NCBI GenBank assembly: GCA_036362985.1
Contig: JAYGXS010000006.1
Location: 14,907,645 to 14,971,644, forward strand
DNA length: 64,000 nt
Direction of reading: 5' to 3'
From: Ligula intestinalis
Taxonomy: Eukaryota > Platyhelminthes > Cestoda > Diphyllobothriidea > Diphyllobothriidae
Shown here in pieces: positions 61,240 through 64,000 of this stretch. The first letter of the stretch is position 1. The number at the start of each line of letters is the position of its first letter. Both the position numbers and the translations under genes were made by a program. The notes beneath the pieces are model-generated. The model worked only from the letters and a program-made list of their open reading frames with translations. It was not told the origin of the DNA and ran no database searches.

Positions 61240-62580
61240 TGAAAAAATCGGGAAGATCACAGACATTTCGCGGTAAAGTCAGGTAACAGAATGAATATCA
61301 AACATTCGGCTTAAAAATAAACAACGGCAACGCCCAACCTTGGGATTTCCAATCTATTGGTGGCAATTCGAAGGTCAATCCCAAGGCGTTAGGCGACGGA
61401 AATGCTGTGCAAAGTACGGACTGTCAGGCAAAACATGTGCGAGAGGAGAAAGAAACGCTGCAATGACATTAACCATAACTAAAGGACCTAGTTATATTGA
61501 CCATTTGCCTTCTACCATACTACCTTTCAGAGAACGCACCATATGATGGTCATTACACCCGCTTGCCACAGTCACGAATAAATCCGTAAATAGCTTCCGA
61601 AGCTTGTATCAACTGACAGGCAACAAGCCAGAGATTTGCCAATAAACTTTCAGCACTTTGAAATCTCATCAGCCCACGGCAGCGGAAATTGTTTATAATA
61701 ATACTCATCATAAAATGCTCCCACAAATTACCAGTCGGTGAAAATAATTGTACGTAGCATAATCAAAATATCAGATATGACAGCCGTAAGCGATTCAGGG
61801 ATACTAAATTCGGGATATCCAAGCAGTTAGATGTCCTGTAGTTTGCACGCTATACTGGGAAGACAGGAGGATAGTGGCCTACCTGTTGCCACCTTTTCGG
61901 GAAGTCTTTGTGGAATGGAAAATGATACATCCATCGGCGAAAAACTGCTATGAGATAAGGTTCTTGGGCAGCTAATAAGCAACCGCGGATCCTGTGGACG
62001 TAGCACGCTTATGCGCGATTGGTGACGGGTTTAGCAAATCAAGCGCCCCAAAACACGACGGTGAGACTATAACAATGGTCTGTTCCGACATAAAGGGCTT
62101 TCAGTGACATGCGGTACTACCTTAGAAGGATTTAGCCACCTTCAGTCGAATACGGCGATTATGAATAAGTCAACCGTTCACCAGACCCCCGTCGCAAGCC
62201 ATCGTTGCCTTGTGTGATATTGCCTAAGTTGGTTCTTTAAAGATCGAGAGGTAAGTAGGTCTGGCTTATACCTGCCATCATAGAGTGGCGCTGAGTAATC
62301 TTTTGACAACAACATTCGAAAGTGTTGACGACGCCAAGGATCGATACAGTTAGATCAGGGGTTTAAACTAACGTTTACGTAGTCATTGAGCGTAAAGCTA
62401 AACGCTCCATCAATTAAACCACTTCCTTTCGGTTGCAGACACGGAGCTCCAGAGCAAATTATTGCCCGTCTGGGGGCTGTGATAATAGCAACCTCAAACT
62501 GGAGTTTACAAGATGGCTGAACTCTTCGGCCCTAGGCATATCTACTACTATTATGCAAGAGTATATGAAATGGAAACCAC
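61240..62580. other. No gene recognised
   Basis: No family or repeat assigned. An open frame at 61340-61546 is unassigned. Confidence 0.35.
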
Positions 62581-62584
62581 AATA

Positions 62585-62800
62585 ACGTCAAGTTTTTAGG
62601 CGGTAATAATCATGACAACGTATCCGTAACTCTGTTTAAGCGTTGAGTCTAGAATACGAAAATCAGAGATACGAGCCCCAGGTACTAAACATTTATTTGA
62701 GCATGGCGAGCTCACGACTAAAAATCCGTAACCCATCATCCGATCCGCGATCTGTTGTTGCGAAGTCCAACACCCTAGCCATTGAGCCACAGACACTTGA
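62585..62800 (-). repeat. tRNA-derived SINE-like repeat
   Basis: Minus strand begins GTGGCTCAATGGCTAGG (A-box-like), then TGTTG-GACTTCG-CAACA, a perfect 5-bp anticodon-type stem with a 7-nt loop (CTT in the middle). About 90 bp later GGGCTCGTATCTC could be a displaced B box. The spurious frame across it (start MSVAQWLGCWTS) is one I have seen as a repeat-derived protein in other genomes. Confidence 0.45.
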
Positions 62801-63014
62801 GCGTTCGACTACTACATTTAGAAATGTCTTGATCGTGCCTCGAGAACTAAAGTCAATTATACGGAATAATTTTATCAGGAGACAAAGAACACCAAAATCG
62901 ACCAGCTAGTATTCTATCGCACACAGAAAGAGTAATCGAACTACTATAAAAAGATTTTAAGTTATCAGTTAGAGGGGTTTGGCAGATTTGCCTAATTTTC
63001 TTGACCAAATTGTG

Positions 63015-63060
63015 AAAAAAAACTCGCGGGGCCGGCGGGACTCGAACCCGCACAGCAGGG
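63015..63060 (-). tRNA. 3' half of a tRNA-like sequence with T-run
   Basis: Minus strand: GCGGGTTCGAGTCCCGC is a perfect T arm with B box, followed by CGGCCCCGCGAG and TTTTTTTT (63022-63015), a Pol III terminator. The 5' half is missing: upstream is the 3' tail of LINE copy 3. Probably a tRNA or tRNA-derived repeat cut by the LINE insertion. Confidence 0.5.
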
Positions 63061-63068
63061 ACATCCTT

Positions 63069-64000
63069 GTGTGTGTGTCGTAGCCCATAGTTGGATCAGG
63101 AATCCCCGCCGGAATCCAAACTGGGAGTAGTTGGGAGACGGAGAAAAGCCGCGTTCTCGACCGGCTTGAGCCACAGGTCCGCGGGAGTGAGGTGGGTGCC
63201 TGGCCGAGAACTGCAGGCGAACAGATGACGGCAGTCATGCGGCGAGACGCCGCAGTCGGGTATGGATGGGTCGAGCCGGTGCTGGTACTGGCGAAGGAGC
63301 ATGCAGTAGCCACCGCGTAGCTGCGCCAGGGTATAGCGAGTGACCCTCGGGAGATGTCGTTCCGAGGCCACAATCGGAGGTGGATAGCCACTCAAAAGGA
63401 CCGGGGGACGGTAATCTCGTTTCTCCTCCACAAAGACTCTCTGGTGGAGACGCTGGAAGCCTGTCTTGGTGGCAGAGCTATCAACAGGTAGATCCGCGAG
63501 AGACGAGGCAACAGCTTCCTTTTGGAGTGCTCGAATAGACGGCCGGACGTTGCGGCAGGGCTCGGGAGCGGTGCGACGGTGATGATTGGAATGGCCGGGT
63601 CGCGAACAACTCCATCAGAACTGCTGGCTAAGGAGAGTGTTGTGATGGGCGTTCGGTAGAACAGAAGCCTCCGCATGAAGATGATCTATAGGTGACATTT
63701 TATAGCAACCCGTGATCGTGCGGAGGGCAGCGTTTTGGGCTGACTGGAGGCGGCGGAGGCTGGAAGAGCTCATCGTAGGAGACCAGATTGATGCCGCATA
63801 AGTGAGGTGCGGCTTGGCCAGCGCCTTGAAAGCAGTCGACAGAGTCTCTTTCGCGCAGCCCCAGGATGTGCCTGCTAGAGCCTTGAGGACCTTGGTGCAG
63901 TGGCTTACTTTGCTTGCGGTCTCCCTGGCATGGTCTGCGAACGTGAAGAGCGGATCAAAACGCACACCAAGGAGTTTGGGCTTGCGGACGAGCGGTAAGG
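63069..64000 (-). mobile_element. LINE copy 3 (Jockey-like), 3' part, runs off the window
   Basis: The minus strand carries the C-terminal domain of a LINE RT in two or three frames. There is KVLKALAGTSWG, FKALAKPHLTYAASIWSP, RLQSAQNAALRTITGCYKMSPIDHLHAEA (63965-63615), and after frameshifts RYTLAQLRGGYCMLL and CRHLFACSSRPGTHLTPADLW, the His/Cys-type terminal block (63431-63096). The 3' end is a short ACACACACA tail (about 63069-63080). The polymerase core lies outside the window. It differs from LINE copies 1 and 2 and is probably the Jockey type common in flatworms and insects. Confidence 0.82.

Noticed and set aside
62596..62796. 66-aa frame starting MSVAQWLGCW
   Set aside because: It spans a tRNA-derived SINE-like repeat; such frames are common false predictions.
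1..64000. CRISPR arrays, bacterial promoters, operons
   Set aside because: No regularly spaced direct repeats; split genes and retroelements show a eukaryotic nuclear sequence.

Overview
The window is nuclear DNA of a repeat-rich animal, most likely a flatworm. Diphyllobothriid tapeworms with large genomes fit best, but that species guess is inference from the mix of CR1/Jockey-type LINEs, Penelope-like elements (PLEs), mariners and gypsy-like LTRs. Genes use the standard code with GT-AG introns. There are no operons, Shine-Dalgarno sites or CRISPR arrays.

The one host gene I can support is a junctophilin on the + strand, spread over about 43 kb (15.2-58.3 kb). Its exons carry the diagnostic junctophilin order: six N-terminal MORN motifs (exon 1 and the start of exon 2), a long joining region with an acidic tract (exon 2), two more MORN motifs (exon 3), an Ala-rich helix ending in a PDF-x-QP motif (exons 3-4), a basic Gln-rich coiled coil (exon 5), a low-complexity linker (exons 6-9) and a C-terminal tail anchor (last exon). 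Phases agree for exons 1-6 and for the last exon. The 44.9-53.6 kb part is less certain, and one intron appears to be GC-AG.

Nearly everything else is transposable-element debris. 1-15 kb: a LINE (1.06-3.69 kb) whose 5' end is a perfect 46-bp inverted repeat, a mariner fossil (6.9-7.6 kb), LTR-like repeats, a (GAA)n tract and a PLE remnant (13.0-13.8 kb). Intron 1 (15.7-28.2 kb): three more PLE remnants and a dispersed repeat family carrying hammerhead-like motifs. Intron 2 (28.8-35.2 kb): a palindromic hammerhead-like repeat and a fifth PLE. Introns 3-5: LTR-like repeats, a long-TIR element, a tRNA-like sequence and a LINE interrupted by an LTR-like insertion. Introns 6-10: a TIR element bracketing a candidate exon, a second mariner, several LTR-like repeats and a sixth PLE. 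58.3-64 kb: the 3' UTR, a CAGTAG-type TIR element, another LTR, a tRNA-derived SINE-like repeat and the 3' part of a third LINE.

The most interesting unlabelled signal is a recurring RNA-like motif: CTGATGA or a variant, one extra base, a hairpin, GAAA, then often CGTC. It occurs about a dozen times, on both strands, beside or between the PLE remnants. It matches the small hammerhead ribozymes lacking stem III that are known from Penelope-like elements.
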